Source: Lutjanus erythropterus | Taxonomy: Eukaryota; Chordata; Actinopteri; Lutjaniformes; Lutjanidae | Assembly (NCBI GenBank): GCA_020091685.1 | Contig: CM034598.1 | Span: forward strand, 22,817,326-22,881,325 | DNA length: 64,000 nt | Direction of reading: 5' to 3' | Shown here: positions 37,301 to 48,240 of the stretch, piece by piece | How positions within the stretch are numbered: position 1 is the first letter of the stretch | Layout: every line of letters begins with the position of its first letter | Made by a program: the position numbers and the translations under genes | Notes under the pieces: generated by a model | Told to the model about the DNA's origin: nothing | The model's input: the letters and a program-made list of their open reading frames with translations, nothing else | Databases searched by the model: none

Positions 37301-40300
37301 TGAAGGGCCAACGGGTGGATTTGAAATGCCTAAAATCAAAATGCCATCAATATCAGGACCAAAGCTGCCAGAATGGGATATTAATCTGAAAGGGCCCAGA
37401 GTAAAGGGAGATGTTGATGTGTCAGTTCCAAAGATTGAGGTGACATAAAAGGTCCCAAGGTTGACATTGAAGGACCAGATGTTGACATTGAAGGCCACAG
37501 AGGAGGATTTAAAATGCCCAAATTTAAAATGCCATCCTTTGGAATAAAAGGTCCACATGTTGAAGGGCCAGAAGTCGATGTCAACCTCAAGCTGATATTG
37601 ATATTAAATCCCTGGATTGGATATCAAAGGACCAGATGTGGACATTGAGAGTCCAAGTGGTAAGATCAAGGGACCCAAATTCAAGATGCCAACTATTAAG
37701 GGACCAAATATTTCCATGCCCGATGTGGATTTTAATCTCAAGGTCCCAGAGTTAAAGGTGACCTGGATGTGTCAACTCCAAAGATTGAAGGGATATAAAA
37801 GCACCTGAAGTTGACATCAAAGGTCCAGAATTTGATATCAAAGGACCAAGAGGTGGACTTGAAATGCCAAAATCAAAATGCCATCATTTGGATTCAAAGG
37901 TCCGAAGAAGGTCGATGTTGACATAAACCTTCCCAAAGCAAACATTGATGTGAAGGCACCTGATGTTGACATTAAAGGACCAGATATTGACATTGAAGCA
38001 CCAGATGCAAAACTCAAAGGCCCAAATTCAGCATGCCAAAGATTTCTGGGCCGAAACTTTCAATGCCAGATGTGGATTTCCATCTGAAAGGTCCAAACCT
38101 CAAAGGAGATGTTAATGTGTCAGTCCCAAAGGTAGAGGAGACATAAAAACACCTGAAGTTGATATCGAAGGCCCAGATGTTGACATTGAAGGGCCAAAGG
38201 GTGGCTTTGAATTGCCTAAAATCAAAATGCCATCAATATCAGGACCAAAGCTGCCAGACTGGGACATTAACCTGAAAGGGCCCAGAGTAAAGGGAGATGT
38301 GGATGTGTCAGCTCAAAGATTGAGGGAGATATAAAAGGTCCCAAGTCGACATTGAAGGACCAGATGTTGACATTGAAGGAAACAAAGGAGGATTTAAAAT
38401 GCCCAAATTTAAATTGCCATCCTTTGGAATAAAAGGTCCAAATGTTGAAGGGCCAGAAGTTGATGTCAACATTCCGAAAGCTGATATTGACATTAAAGCC
38501 CCTGAAATGGATGTCAGAGGACCAGATGTAGACATTGAGAGTCCTAGTGGTAAGATCAAGGGACCGAAATTCAAGATGCCAACCATTAAGGGACCAAACA
38601 TTTCCATGCCCGATATTGATTTCCATCTGAAAAGTCCCAAAGTCAAAGGAGATGTGGATGTGTCAGTTCCAAAGATAGAGGGAGACACAAAAACACCTGA
38701 AGTTGACATCATAGGTCCAGATGTTGATATTGAAGGGCAAAAAGGTGGATTTGAAATGCCAAAAATCAAAATGCCATCATTTGGCTTCAAAGGTCCAAAG
38801 GTAGAGGGCCCTGATATTGACATACATGCTCCAAAAGGCAGTATTGATGTCAAAGCACCTGGCCTTGACATTAATGCACCAGAGATTGACATTGAAGCGC
38901 CAGATGCAAAAATCAAAGGACCCAAGGTCAAGATACCAACCATAAAAGGACCAAAGATACCAGATTTTGATGTCAAACTAAAAGGTCCAAAAGTCGAGGG
39001 AGATGCAGATGTTTCATTTCCAAAGGTTGAAGGAGACATTAAAGGTCCTGACATAGACATTGGAGGACCAGATTTTGACAATGAGGGTGGCAAAGGAGGG
39101 TTTAAAATGCCAAAAATGAAAATGCCTAAATTTGGCTTCAAAGGTCAAAAGTTGGAAGGTCCAGATCTTGATATAAACCTTCCCAAAGGAAGCATTGATG
39201 TTAAAGCACCTGATCTTGACATTAAAGGACCAGAGGTTGACATTGAAGGACCAGATGCAAAACTGAAAGGCCCAAAATTCAACATGCCGAAAATTTCTGG
39301 ACCCAAAATTTCCATGCCAGATGTGGATTTTGATCTGAGAGGTCCCAAACTCAAAGGTGATGTGGATGTGTCAGTTCCAAAGATAGAGGGAGACATAAAA
39401 ACACCTGAAGTTAACATTGAAGGTCCACAGGTTGACTTTGAAGGGCCAAAGGGTGGATTTGAAATGCCTAAAATCAAAATGCCATCATTTGGCCTCAAAG
39501 GTCCTAAGGTGGAAGGTCCTGATGTTGACATAAACCTTCCCAAAGCAAACATTGATGTGAAGGCACCTGATATTGAAATTAAAGGACCAGAGGTTGACAT
39601 TGAAGGACCGGATGCAAAACTTAAAGGACCCAAATTCAGCATGCCAAAGATTTCTGGACCGGATTGGGATATCAGCATGAAAGGGCCCAAAGTCAAGGGA
39701 GATGTGGATGTGTCAGTCCCAAAGATTGAGGGAGACATAAAAGGTCCCAAGGTTCACATCGAAGGACCAGACATTGACACTGAGGGCCACAAAGGAGGAT
39801 TTAAAATGCCTAAATTTAAAATGCCATCCTTTGGAATGAAAGGTCCAAATGTTGAGGGGCCAGAAGTTGATGTTAGTCTCCCAAAAGCTGATATTGACAT
39901 CAAAGCCCCTGAAATGGATGTTAAAGGACCAGAGTTGGATATCGAGAGCCCTAGTGGTAAGATCAAGGGACCGAAATTTAAGATGCCAACTATCACAGGA
40001 CCAAACATTTCCATGCCTGATATGGATTTCCATCTGAAAGGTCCCAAAGTCAAAGGAGATGTGGATGTGTCAGTTCCTAAGATAAAGGGAGACATGGAAA
40101 CACCTGAAGTTGACATCAAAGGTCCAGGTGTTGATATTGAAGGGCCAAAGACTGAATTTGAAATGCCAAAAATTAAAATGCCAACATTTGGCTTCAAAGG
40201 TCCAAAGGTGGAGGGCCCTGATGTTGACATACATGCTCCAAAAGGCAGTATTGATGTCAAGGCACCTGGCCTTGACATTAACGCTCCAGAGATTGACATT

Positions 40301-42361
40301 GAAGGACCAGATGCAAAAATCAAAGGACCCAAGTTCAAGATACCAAACATAAAAGGACCAAAGATGCCAGATTTTGACATGAAACTAAAAGGTCCAAACG
40401 TCGAGGGAGATGTGGATATTTCACTTCCAAAGGTTGAAGGAGACATTGGAGGACCAGAGGTTGACATTGAGGGACCAGATGCAAAATTGAAAGGACCCAA
40501 ATTCAGCATGCCAAAGATTTCTGGACCCAAAATTTCCATGCCAGATATGGATTTCCATCTGAAAGGTCCCAAACTCAAAGGAGATGTGGATATGTCAGTT
40601 CCTAAGATAAAGGGAGACATAGAAACCCCTGAAGTTGACATCAAAGGTCCACAGGTTGATATTGAAGTGCCAAAGGGTGGATTTGACATGCCTAAAATCA
40701 AAATGCCTTCGTTTGGCTTTGAGGGTCCAAAGGTGGAGGGTCCAGACATTGACCTAAACCTTCCCAAATCTAACATAGATTTTAAAGCACCTGATATCAA
40801 CATCAAGGGGCCTAAAATCAAAGGAAAGATGGATGCATCTGTGCCCAAACTGGAAGGAGATATCAAAGGTCCAAATGCTAACATTGCAGCACCCACCATC
40901 TCCATGGAAGGTGTGTCTATTGATCCTGTGAAGACAGGTGTTACCTTTCCCAGATTTAAAGGTCCTAAATTTGGTATGAAATCACCTGAAGTGGAGGGGC
41001 CTGAATCCACACTTAAGACAGAGGTTAATCTCCCAGATACTGAAGTAAGTCTTGATGCCCCTGATATTGATATACATGTAAAGGGGAAAAAGGGCAAATT
41101 TAAACTTCCAAAAGTCAAAGGAAAGGCAAAGAAACCCGATGTTGCCATAGAAACACCATCAGTGAACTTGGATGTGGACACACCCAATATCCATGTTAAA
41201 GGAGGAAAGGCAAAGAAGCCTCTTTTTGGTAAGCTTCATTTTCCTGATGTGGAATTAGATATCAAATCACCAAAACTGAAAGGAGATGGGTCTTTCTCAG
41301 AGGGACTGAAGTCATCTGATGTTGATTTGCCATCGGCTAGATTGCACACCAGCGTTGACAGTCCAAATGTTAGTTTGGAAGGGCCAGATGTAAAATTAAA
41401 GACTCCTGATATCCAAATCCCAAAGGTGAACATATCTGCTCCTAATATTGATACAAATTTAAATAGACAAGGAGAGGCAACCATGTCTGCAGGGTTTAAA
41501 GGCCAAAAAATAAAGGTGGAAGGTGGTGGAGATATTGACGCTAGTGTGTCAGGGGGCAGTGCAAGTGGTGGCCTTAATTTCCCAGAGGGTACTGTAACAT
41601 TTCCCAAAATGAAGGTGCCAAAATTTGGTATTGCTTTGCCTCAGTTGGAAGGGCAGCAAAGGGGAGGTAATGTTGAATCAGAACTTGCAGCGAGTGGAGG
41701 CATAAACATTCAGTCTCCATCTGTCAGTTGTCAAGTCAGTTCACAAGATATTGAGGTTCCCAGCCCAGAACTGAGGCACAGTGAAGGCAAAGTAAAAGTA
41801 AAGATGCCAAAATTGTTTGGAAAATCAAAAGCAAAGGGAAGTAGTGAAGGTGACCTTCGGGGACCAGAGGTAGAATTGAGTGCAAGTGGAAAAGGTGGTA
41901 AGGTCTCTAAAGACCTAAATGTACATACTGGGAAATTAGAATTAGAGGGTGAGCCTGGACTCAGTGTGTCAACTAAAGGCAAGTCAGCCTCACTGGATCT
42001 ATTTAAGAAATCAAGGCATCGGTCTTCTTCTCTGAGTGATGAGGGCGGCCTTGCAGTTAGTTCTCCTTCAGCTCACTTAGAATCTGAGGGTGGTGACATT
42101 TCATTAGACCTAGGAGGAAGCAAAGTCAAAGGAAAGAAAGGCAAGTTGAAGTTTGGTACCTTCGGAGGTTTTGGTTCAAAGTCAAAGGGCTCATATGAAG
42201 TGACACTTGGTGAGGACAGTGAAGCAGGAGTGGAGGGAAGTGCAGGTGTTTCTCTGCCTTCTAAAAAGTCAAGATTGTCTTCATCTTCTAGCAGTGACAG
42301 TGGTTCAAGAGGTGGTTTCAGGTTCCCAAGACTTGAGCTGTCTGTTTCACCTAAAAAATGA
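22152..42361 (+). CDS. ahnak: ahnak (desmoyokin), whole coding locus in three coding exons
   Basis: Giant scaffold protein, known in mammals to act at the plasma membrane, in calcium-channel regulation, and with annexin A2/S100A10 and actin. The join is 22152-22308, 22425-22651 and 22774-42361, with GT/AG boundaries at every junction and phases that match. The order is that of AHNAK: an N-terminal PDZ region, a unique Ser/Gly-rich segment, thousands of residues of repeats built from K-G-P-x-V-(D/E)-(I/V)-D and M-P-K-(I/F)-K-M-P, then a basic, Ser-rich C-terminus. Exon layout (small exons then one huge exon) also matches mammalian AHNAK. Allowing for missing bases, the product would be roughly 6,650-6,700 residues, against 5,890 in human. 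The frame is broken many times between about 29,077 and 38,346, so this sequence does not translate through as given. AHNAK2 and periaxin share repeat style, but the C-terminal motifs point to AHNAK. Confidence 0.95.
22425..22651 (+). CDS. ahnak: ahnak coding exon 2: second half of the PDZ domain and linker
   Basis: 227 nt, completing the split glycine codon of exon 1 and ending on a codon boundary (residues 53-128). Acceptor TTCATAG|GTGACC, donor CTT|GTAAGT. It encodes EGDQIVGATVYFDNMSSEE and then HKVGLKL, the second half of the AHNAK PDZ domain (D-Q-I-V-G-A-x-x-Y-F-D-N is nearly invariant in the family). A Ser/Pro-rich linker follows (SPYSSPLSTPCRSPMG), ending in SSPDIIL just before the giant exon. 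The linker between the PDZ region and SGDD seems somewhat longer than in human AHNAK, from memory of the human protein. Alternative use of exons around here yields a small PDZ-only AHNAK in mammals; nothing in this sequence decides whether fish do the same. Confidence 0.94.
22774..29076 (+). CDS. ahnak: ahnak giant exon, intact 5' part: unique segment and first repeats
   Basis: Acceptor TATCAATAG|AGTGGAG. The open frame begins SGDDEDYKRIYTKKIKPRLK, a hallmark AHNAK sequence, then TRRITTYTVD, also conserved. Residues about 129-350 form a unique Ser/Gly-rich segment (SSPEFKG is family-typical). From about 23,450 onward the central repeats begin, with recurring VDI-KGP, MPKIKMPSFGFKGPKVEGP and LKGPKVKGDVDVSVPKIEGD motifs. 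Early repeats (23.4-25.4 kb) are diverged and irregular in length; from about 25.6 kb they become regular, about 119-120 codons each, with near-identical copies by 27.6 kb. No stop or frameshift occurs in 2,101 codons. The reverse strand is also open for long stretches (for example 24,690-29,084), a by-product of the biased repeat codons and not a gene. Confidence 0.95.
25600..40870 (+). repeat. ahnak: AHNAK central tandem repeat array with nested higher-order units
   Basis: The basic unit is about 119-120 codons (about 357 bp). Units differ in type: one with FGFKGPKVEGPDVDINLPKA, one with FGIKGPNVEGPEVDVSLPKA, and a short one (about 63 codons) starting MPSISGPKLP-(D/E)-WDI. The start of the short type recurs near 27,811; 28,714; 29,961; 32,857; 33,398; 34,292; 34,830; 35,369; 36,263; 36,806; 37,344 and 38,230, giving spacings of about 540 and 900 bp. 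The series 894-538-539 occurs once in full and then repeats (894-543-538), so the top-level period is about 1.97 kb. Confidence 0.85.
29077..38346 (+). CDS. ahnak: ahnak giant exon, central repeats with about 80 frame-breaking indels
   Basis: The same repeat protein is recognisable throughout in all three + frames, but the frame changes about every 115 bp. The first break is an extra G at 29,077-29,079 (GGG where sister copies have GG); nearly all others are losses of one or two bases in runs of A, C or G, such as GATATAAAG for GATATAAAAG near 29,177 or CTCCGAAAG for CTCCCGAAAG near 33,100. Only one other extra base was noticed (near 31,438). Substitutions to stop codons are not what breaks it. 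Correct reading resumes at about 38,347 and continues to the natural stop. I read this as a real coding repeat array recorded with poor base accuracy; true decay of the gene is possible but fits poorly with the intact downstream 1,336 codons. Confidence 0.8.
38347..42361 (+). CDS. ahnak: ahnak giant exon, intact 3' part: last repeats and C-terminal domain
   Basis: Open for 1,336 codons to TGA at 42,359-42,361. Central repeats continue to about 40,870. The unique C-terminal domain follows, with basic clusters KGKKGKFKLPKVKGKAKK (about 41.08 kb) and KKSRHRSSSLSDEGG (about 42.0 kb), then KGKKGKLKFGTFGGFGSKSK and KKSRLSSSSSSDSGS, all matching the AHNAK C-terminus in sequence and order. Mammalian AHNAK uses this region for nuclear localisation signals and for binding actin, the calcium-channel beta subunit and annexin A2/S100A10. 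The protein ends LELSVSPKK, close to the human ending. This conserved tail is the strongest evidence for AHNAK rather than AHNAK2 or periaxin, and for a functional gene. Confidence 0.95.
41588..41647 (+). other. ahnak: annexin A2/S100A10-binding motif in the AHNAK C-terminus
   Basis: Encodes GTVTFPKMKVPKFGIALPQL. In human AHNAK a peptide at the corresponding place in the C-terminal domain, with core VTFPKMK-(I)-PKF, is the established binding site for the annexin A2-S100A10 heterotetramer. The core VTFPKMKxPKF is kept here, with the last residues diverged. The assignment is by similarity; the fish peptide has not been tested as far as I can tell from sequence. Confidence 0.75.
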
Positions 42362-43350
42362 TTATGAGGCAAATCAAACTCTCTCATGTACAACTAAATA
42401 CCCACTCCTAATACAGAAAATTCTTCAAACTTAAGTTCTTAAGAGGACGTATATAGTCATCTCAGTGTTGTTAACTACAAATAATTCTTTTTTTCAGTAA
42501 TTAGACAGAAGTGCATGAGATTGTTTAAAATCCCTTCAAAATGTAAATAAGATTAATTTGTATTGTAATAATAAATATTGTTTTTTTGTACATAGTCCAG
42601 ATTTATTGAACATATGCCACGTCACCAAATTTTCACCAATAGTTTATTATAGGGTTTGTCATTTTGTCCTATTTCATTTTATTAAATGAATGTTGTTAAT
42701 GAACGGGTGTGGTATATTTGTATCCAGGGGTCTATTGCACAGAACAGATAGTTACAATAGTTATTTTGAAGGAAAATGTTGTTTATACACCCAGACACAA
42801 ACATAAACAGTTACCAGTTTTTTATGTATGGAAGTATTTTATTTTCAAGCTTTGACATTATATAATCAGTGCAGAAGCATAATTACGCAACATAGAGCTG
42901 GCCCTTTATAACAATTTCTAAAGAGTGATGTGTTGTATATACCATAATTGCAAAGACAATCACTGTTTGGAAACATCAACTCTCTAAAGTGCTGTCAGTA
43001 TGTTTCTGGTCATTTTTAAGACAATTTGTTTACCCTTACATTCTGTACCATTGACCAAAATTATGCATTTGCTTCATTTGTTTTAAATAGGTGTTACGCC
43101 CTAATCCTGTGTCATGTTCATACTTACCTGTTTTATGATCCTCTGTATTTTATTTCCTTCATTTGCTGTCACTCTCTTTGTACACACATCGTTTGATTGC
43201 AAAAAAAAACTGTCAGAAATAAACAGTCACTTTTTTAATGTCATTCATTTTCAAACCAAATCTATGTTCATAGAGAGTTAATGGAGATAAAGCATGATTT
43301 TTTGGGTCTATTCTTTTGTGTGCATTCTGCCAAATAAACTAAATAAAAAG
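42362..43350 (+). other. ahnak: ahnak 3' UTR with polyadenylation signals
   Basis: AT-rich sequence after the stop codon. AATAAA hexamers occur at 42,570; 43,218; 43,333 and 43,342. The pair near 43.34 kb probably marks the main 3' end, and the one at 42,570 a shorter alternative. No coding potential. Confidence 0.55.
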
Positions 43351-43526
43351 ATTTATAGAATTTATAATGCGTCCGTATTCAATTTTTTTAATAAGTGCCT
43401 TAATCACGTGGTATAATATGATATGGCATAATATCTTATGCAATATTGGATGTTGTTTGTAAGTTGTTCCACATTACAGTAATTTTATCCAAGCTATTGT
43501 TGCTTATTTTTGATTATGATATGCTG
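43351..43526. other. intergenic, AT-rich
   Basis: Sequence beyond the last ahnak poly(A) signals; nothing recognised. Confidence 0.4.
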
Positions 43527-44311
43527 GTAACACTGTTTTATAACCATCATTAATAAATGGCAATTTGATAGCTAACTGCACTTTAGTAATAGTGCTATTT
43601 TACTGTTAACACACGTTTAAATAATGCCATCTGCCAATGTGGCAGCTTGGACAGGGGCCCGACACTATGACGCTGCAGGTACCCCTCTAGCGTCATTTTG
43701 CATGTGCAGGGCCCCATGGTCAAGTTAGCAATTAAGACAAATATGAAATGTTTGGGTATACTTTAAAATAAAGGCACAAAGACTACTTTGGTAAGTTTAG
43801 GCACCAAAACAATTCCCTTAGGTTTAAGAAACAAAAAAAAATACTTGGGTGGGTAGATTTAGGAAAATCATGATTTGGGTTAAAATAACGAATAATAGCA
43901 ATCCAAATAATATTTACAGGCAGTTTACAAGCTAATTATTAAACATTTACAAAGTGTTACAGGTATCTCGTCCATCTCTTTAAGTAATGTTTTCTTAAAG
44001 CTTTATGAATCATTTGGTAATCATTAATAAATACTTAATTAGTATAGAAAATGTTATAGTGTCTGCAACAATAAACAGTTTACTAATTTAATTTGAAAGT
44101 AATTGTGATTCTCTCTTATCAGCTATGATATAGAATTTAACTAATTAATTCATAACACAAACAATGATAAATTGAAATATAGCATTTATAATAATTAGTA
44201 AACCTAATTAATTATCATATCATTGTTTGTTAAAAGGAAAATAGCTATAATTTAAAGTTTAATTGTCTACGAATTTGCCACTTATTACTGTTAGTTATTA
44301 TAAAGTGTTAC
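43527..44311. mobile_element. AT-rich MITE with GTAACACT ends
   Basis: Left GTAACACTGTTTTATAAC (43,528 region) and right GTTATTATAAAGTGTTAC (44,294-44,311) are imperfect inverted repeats. An internal AAAGTGTTACAGG (about 43,951) and an inverted pair around AACAATGAT/ATCATTGTT (44,160 and 44,217) lie inside. The AACACTTTATAA end type is common in fish repeats. Confidence 0.45.
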
Positions 44312-44544
44312 AGATATTTTCATCCACAACAATCCATTATTTAATCCAACTTGAATTGTTATTTGTAATTTTGAGAGTCATTACTGATGATACACTGTTC
44401 ACCACTTACACAAAGACATACGGAGATACATTAAATCCAGCGAATCGTTTATTACACAAAGCACACAATACACAGTGGACTATGTCAATCCACCTAGAAC
44501 AAACATCAAGATATATTTTTACTCAGTGTATCGGCTATACAGTG

Positions 44545-44815
44545 CATTCATACAGTATGAATGTACGGTGGTGCCAGTGTGGAGGTTGCATGTTCTCCCC
44601 ATGCTTGTGTTCCATCAACATCGGCACTGAAAACCTATAGTATAGGTCAATTCTCCAGCCAATACCCCCGACCAAAGCACCGGCTTAGAGTTGGAGTTGG
44701 TCCCTCGGTGCTTCACAGTGGCTGCCCACTGCTCCTAATACTAGGATGGGTTAAATGCAGAGACTGAATCTGGTTAGCCTTTGATTAATTGTATATGTGA
44801 CAGTAAAGTTGACTT
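44545..44815 (+). mobile_element. SINE-like element
   Basis: GGAGGTTGCATGTTCTCCCC, then GTGCTTCACAGTGGCTGCCC and AGGATGGGTTAAATGCAGAG, then GTGACAGTAAAGTTGACTTT. These are landmarks of a fish SINE whose 3' end resembles a LINE tail. Confidence 0.6.
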
Positions 44816-45587
44816 TTATCTTACCTTGACACACAGCATGATTGCAGCTATTAATAAGAGAAACTGAAGATAACTATGATGAGTGAGCTCAGCAGCAGCG
44901 AGCAGTTTTTCTGATGATGACTGTGTTAGCTATTTTAAGTGCAGGTGTAAGCAGACAAACTATTAGAGTTGGAATAGCTCATGAAAAAGTTATTTGTGTA
45001 ATAAAGACTAAATTGTATTAGATATGGTTCTACATAAGCACATCTACTACATATTGGTAATTACAGGTTTGGTAAAAAAATAAATAAAAAAAACCTGAAT
45101 AAAATAAAGGGTACTGTATCTTGAAAGAACCTGGAGAATGATGACAGCATGTAACATCACACAGGGGTTTATGCTGTTACCAAAACAGAAACAAGAAGCT
45201 TGTTTTACAGTGCTGCAGGACAGCTGGGCTCTGTTAGCTACTTGCTCTACTTCCTGCACCTATAGTTCATGCATTTGGCTAATGTTGCTCTTTGTCATCT
45301 TTGTGGAGCCAGAACTTTCAAATCTGAGTAAAGCAAACCGTGGCAACCTATGACATACACATAAAACACATACCTGTGTCTAAATCACTTACCTTTTAGC
45401 ACGTTGTATCAGTATCAGACCTCCAAGTGATCTCAGTCTTCTGCCTTTAAGAATCTATGGATTTCATATTTGGTTCAGAATGAATGCTGCTTCTAGAGCT
45501 GCTTCTGCTAAGGAGAGAGAGAGACAGTGTAGGAATACATCATATGTACAACTAGCTGGCCATTCCTCCTGTACAGCAAAATCAGCA
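44816..45587. other. intergenic; nothing recognised
   Basis: No supported gene or repeat. Confidence 0.4.
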
Positions 45588-45870
45588 GTGCTAATTCAAC
45601 ACCAATCGAGTTAAATTCAACACTTTGGAAGTGTCTATAGTGGGTCACACAATAGAGTCAAAACTACACTTCTGACAGTGTTGAATATTTTCGCTATGAT
45701 AAGAGTTGCACCAGCTCTCTCAGTATTTAAAATTTACAACTCGTCAACACATCAGTGTTGAGTTTATACAACACTAGTGTGTAGTGTCAAAAGATGGCAC
45801 TGTCATTGTATTTTTTCACATTAGAGTCGTTGCCATATCAACACTATAGTGGGTGTAAAAACATTTAACG
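45588..45870. mobile_element. MITE rich in AACACT / AGTGTT motifs
   Basis: Repeated TTCAACACTTTGGAAGTGTC-like and CAACACTAGTGTGTAGTGTC motifs in both orientations, with GTGTTGAATATTTT in the middle. This resembles a common fish inverted-repeat element; ends not resolved. Confidence 0.45.
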
Positions 45871-47807
45871 AGTTCATTTATATTTTATTAAGTGTTTTAT
45901 ATTAAAGAAAACTGTAAGGAGTCAACTTATTTACCATGAATTTACCATTTACAATTAATTTACTATCAATTATCATTTCCATTCAACTAGTGCTATATTA
46001 TTACATACTGTAAAAGAAGGGGAAAAAAGACACTAATACAAAGAAGTTTGTAGTTCATATTGTAATTTCGAGCACATCGCATCTGACAAAGCGTCAGTCA
46101 GGAGAAGATCCGTCTTTGGACCAACTTGATAGGTAGTGCTTTCCCAACTGACCTGCAGTGTTAACGCTTCACGTTACAGTCTTTATCCACCATGTCAAGT
46201 AGATCCACTCTCTGCATTATAGTAGTGTTCCTATAACATCCTAAAAGAGACCGAAACCACAGGGCAAGAGCACTACAGGGACTCTGCACGATAAATTAAG
46301 AATATACACATATCTCCCTTCATAAATTATAATTTAAGCATGTACAAACTTACAGATGCACTTTCTGAGATTGTGAAATAGAGAAATGATGATTTAATTA
46401 TTTATTTACTTAATTATTTTAAATTCATTAATTGAATAAAAGTAGTGCAATTAATGTATCCAAATGTAAGAGTAAACATCATGGTTGTTCTTTTAAAAAT
46501 TACTCAAGTAAAAGTGTGCTGGATTGAAACTCTCTGACTCTTACGACTATATTTTCTCAAACAAACAACCAGAGTACATGTAACGGGGTAAATGTAAGTA
46601 CTGAGCATATACAGTATGTACAACATGTGGGGACAACAATGTCATTAAAATACATATTCACCCACCCAAAATCAGCATGCAGCCATGAACATGTGCACCT
46701 CTGTTATTGATTTAGCTCGCTAGATTTTTAAGTCTGAAACCTTCACAGAAATCATACTTTTTCTGCGTACATCTCTACAATATCCATCAGACACTAGAAA
46801 TGACAAATGTGCATACCTCCCCCAAGCAAATCATTCATATCAATATAGTTCTGTATTTATATAACATATTTACCCATCAAATACAGAATGAAGCTGTGAA
46901 CATGCAGCTCAGGTTAGGACCATCCCGTCCTCGCTCTGAAAAGACAAGTTGTACCTCTTTCTGATTTGATTTAACTTCTGACTTAACTACACACACGCTA
47001 GAGGCCTATATGTTTCAAGTAGCTAGGCAGTTGAAAATATATTAAAGCTAAGATTAGCTGGCTGTTAGCTTACCAATTAAGGTATTTAGTGTTGTATTTA
47101 GTGTACACACGAGTGCTTCTAGTAAGGCTTTGAGAAATGTCTGGTGAACACGAAGAGAGAGTCTCCTTTCTTCAGTCATACGAGTCTGTGACCACTCATT
47201 GCATTTCCGTGACATTAACACACTAACACTTATAACACAAACACTATCACTTACAACATTAACACTATCCTGTGAAGTCACTGGAGAGATGTTCACAGTA
47301 TAATATTTGGCTCCCTGTAACAACTGTTTTTGAAAAACATCTATTTTTTTTAGTTGAATTAGACTTGGAATGATTCTGTAGTTTTACTCTCAACTCTCAC
47401 ACTGAATATCTAACACTTTTGATTTCACTATGGACCGCGCACTGCAAGCGAGGTGGCAGAAGTTTCCTGTCGAGCAGCTGAGGACCAAATGGATGAAGAA
47501 CTGCTTCACTTCACTGAACCAGCTAAGTTTTCGTTACTACATGCTCCTTGTGTTAGCATGGATGTCACAAGGGGATTTTCAGTATGTAGTGCTTAGCTAT
47601 ACAACACTGAGTTTTGGCATTACTTTGCTTGTAAGAAGTGCTAGTTTCTGTGCTAATGCAGCGGTTAGCTAGCTACTGACACACAGCTAATTTTCTCCAC
47701 ATACTTTAATCAGTTTAAACTCTAGAGTAATATTACAAATCCAAGCAAGGGTTTATGAGTTTATGAGTTTGTTTTTCATCATAAACTAAACTGCTGAGGT
47801 CACGTCA
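45871..47807. other. intergenic; partial repeat remnants
   Basis: A segment at about 46,480-46,610 has ACTCAAGTAAAAGTG and GTAACGGGGTAAATGTAAG, remnants of a teleost 'TACTTAAGTA' repeat. Nothing else recognised. Confidence 0.4.
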
Positions 47808-48240
47808 AAGGTGGAAGAATTAAGATCTGGCACTTTAGTAAAAGTAGCAATGGCGATAGCTAAAAGTAAAAGTCATGCATTAAATGTTACTGGAGTACAC
47901 TTAAGTATTATTATCAAAATATACATAAAATGCTTAATTATTAAGGATGACTTATTTCAGAATAATGTATATCATATTATAGGATTAATTTAATTATCGA
48001 TACATTAATGCAGGCATCACTTTTTATTAAATTTACATTTTAACTGCTTTATCAGCTGGGCAGGGATAAATAATGTTTTATTTTAATCTAAAATGTATCA
48101 TTATTTGTTTGTCGATTATCTTTCATATTATCAGTGCAAAGTAGAGGAACTAAAGTTATCTAATAAATATTGTGGATTAGCAAGTACAATACTTGCATCT
48201 TCCATGTAGTGAAGTAGAAGAATAAAACAGCATAAAATGA
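47808..48240. mobile_element. teleost 'TACTTAAGTA'-type repeat
   Basis: AGGTGGAAGAATTAAGATC, TTTAGTAAAAGTAGCAATG, AAAAGTAAAAGTCATGCATT and ACATTTTAACTGCTTTATC, then AAGTACAATACTTGCATC, in the order of a widespread fish MITE. Right end not resolved. Confidence 0.5.

Noticed and set aside
29077-38346. A separate ahnak pseudogene or several small repeat-protein genes
   Set aside because: The repeats continue without interruption into the intact C-terminal part of the same exon, and the breaks have sharp edges; one gene with poorly resolved sequence explains it more simply.
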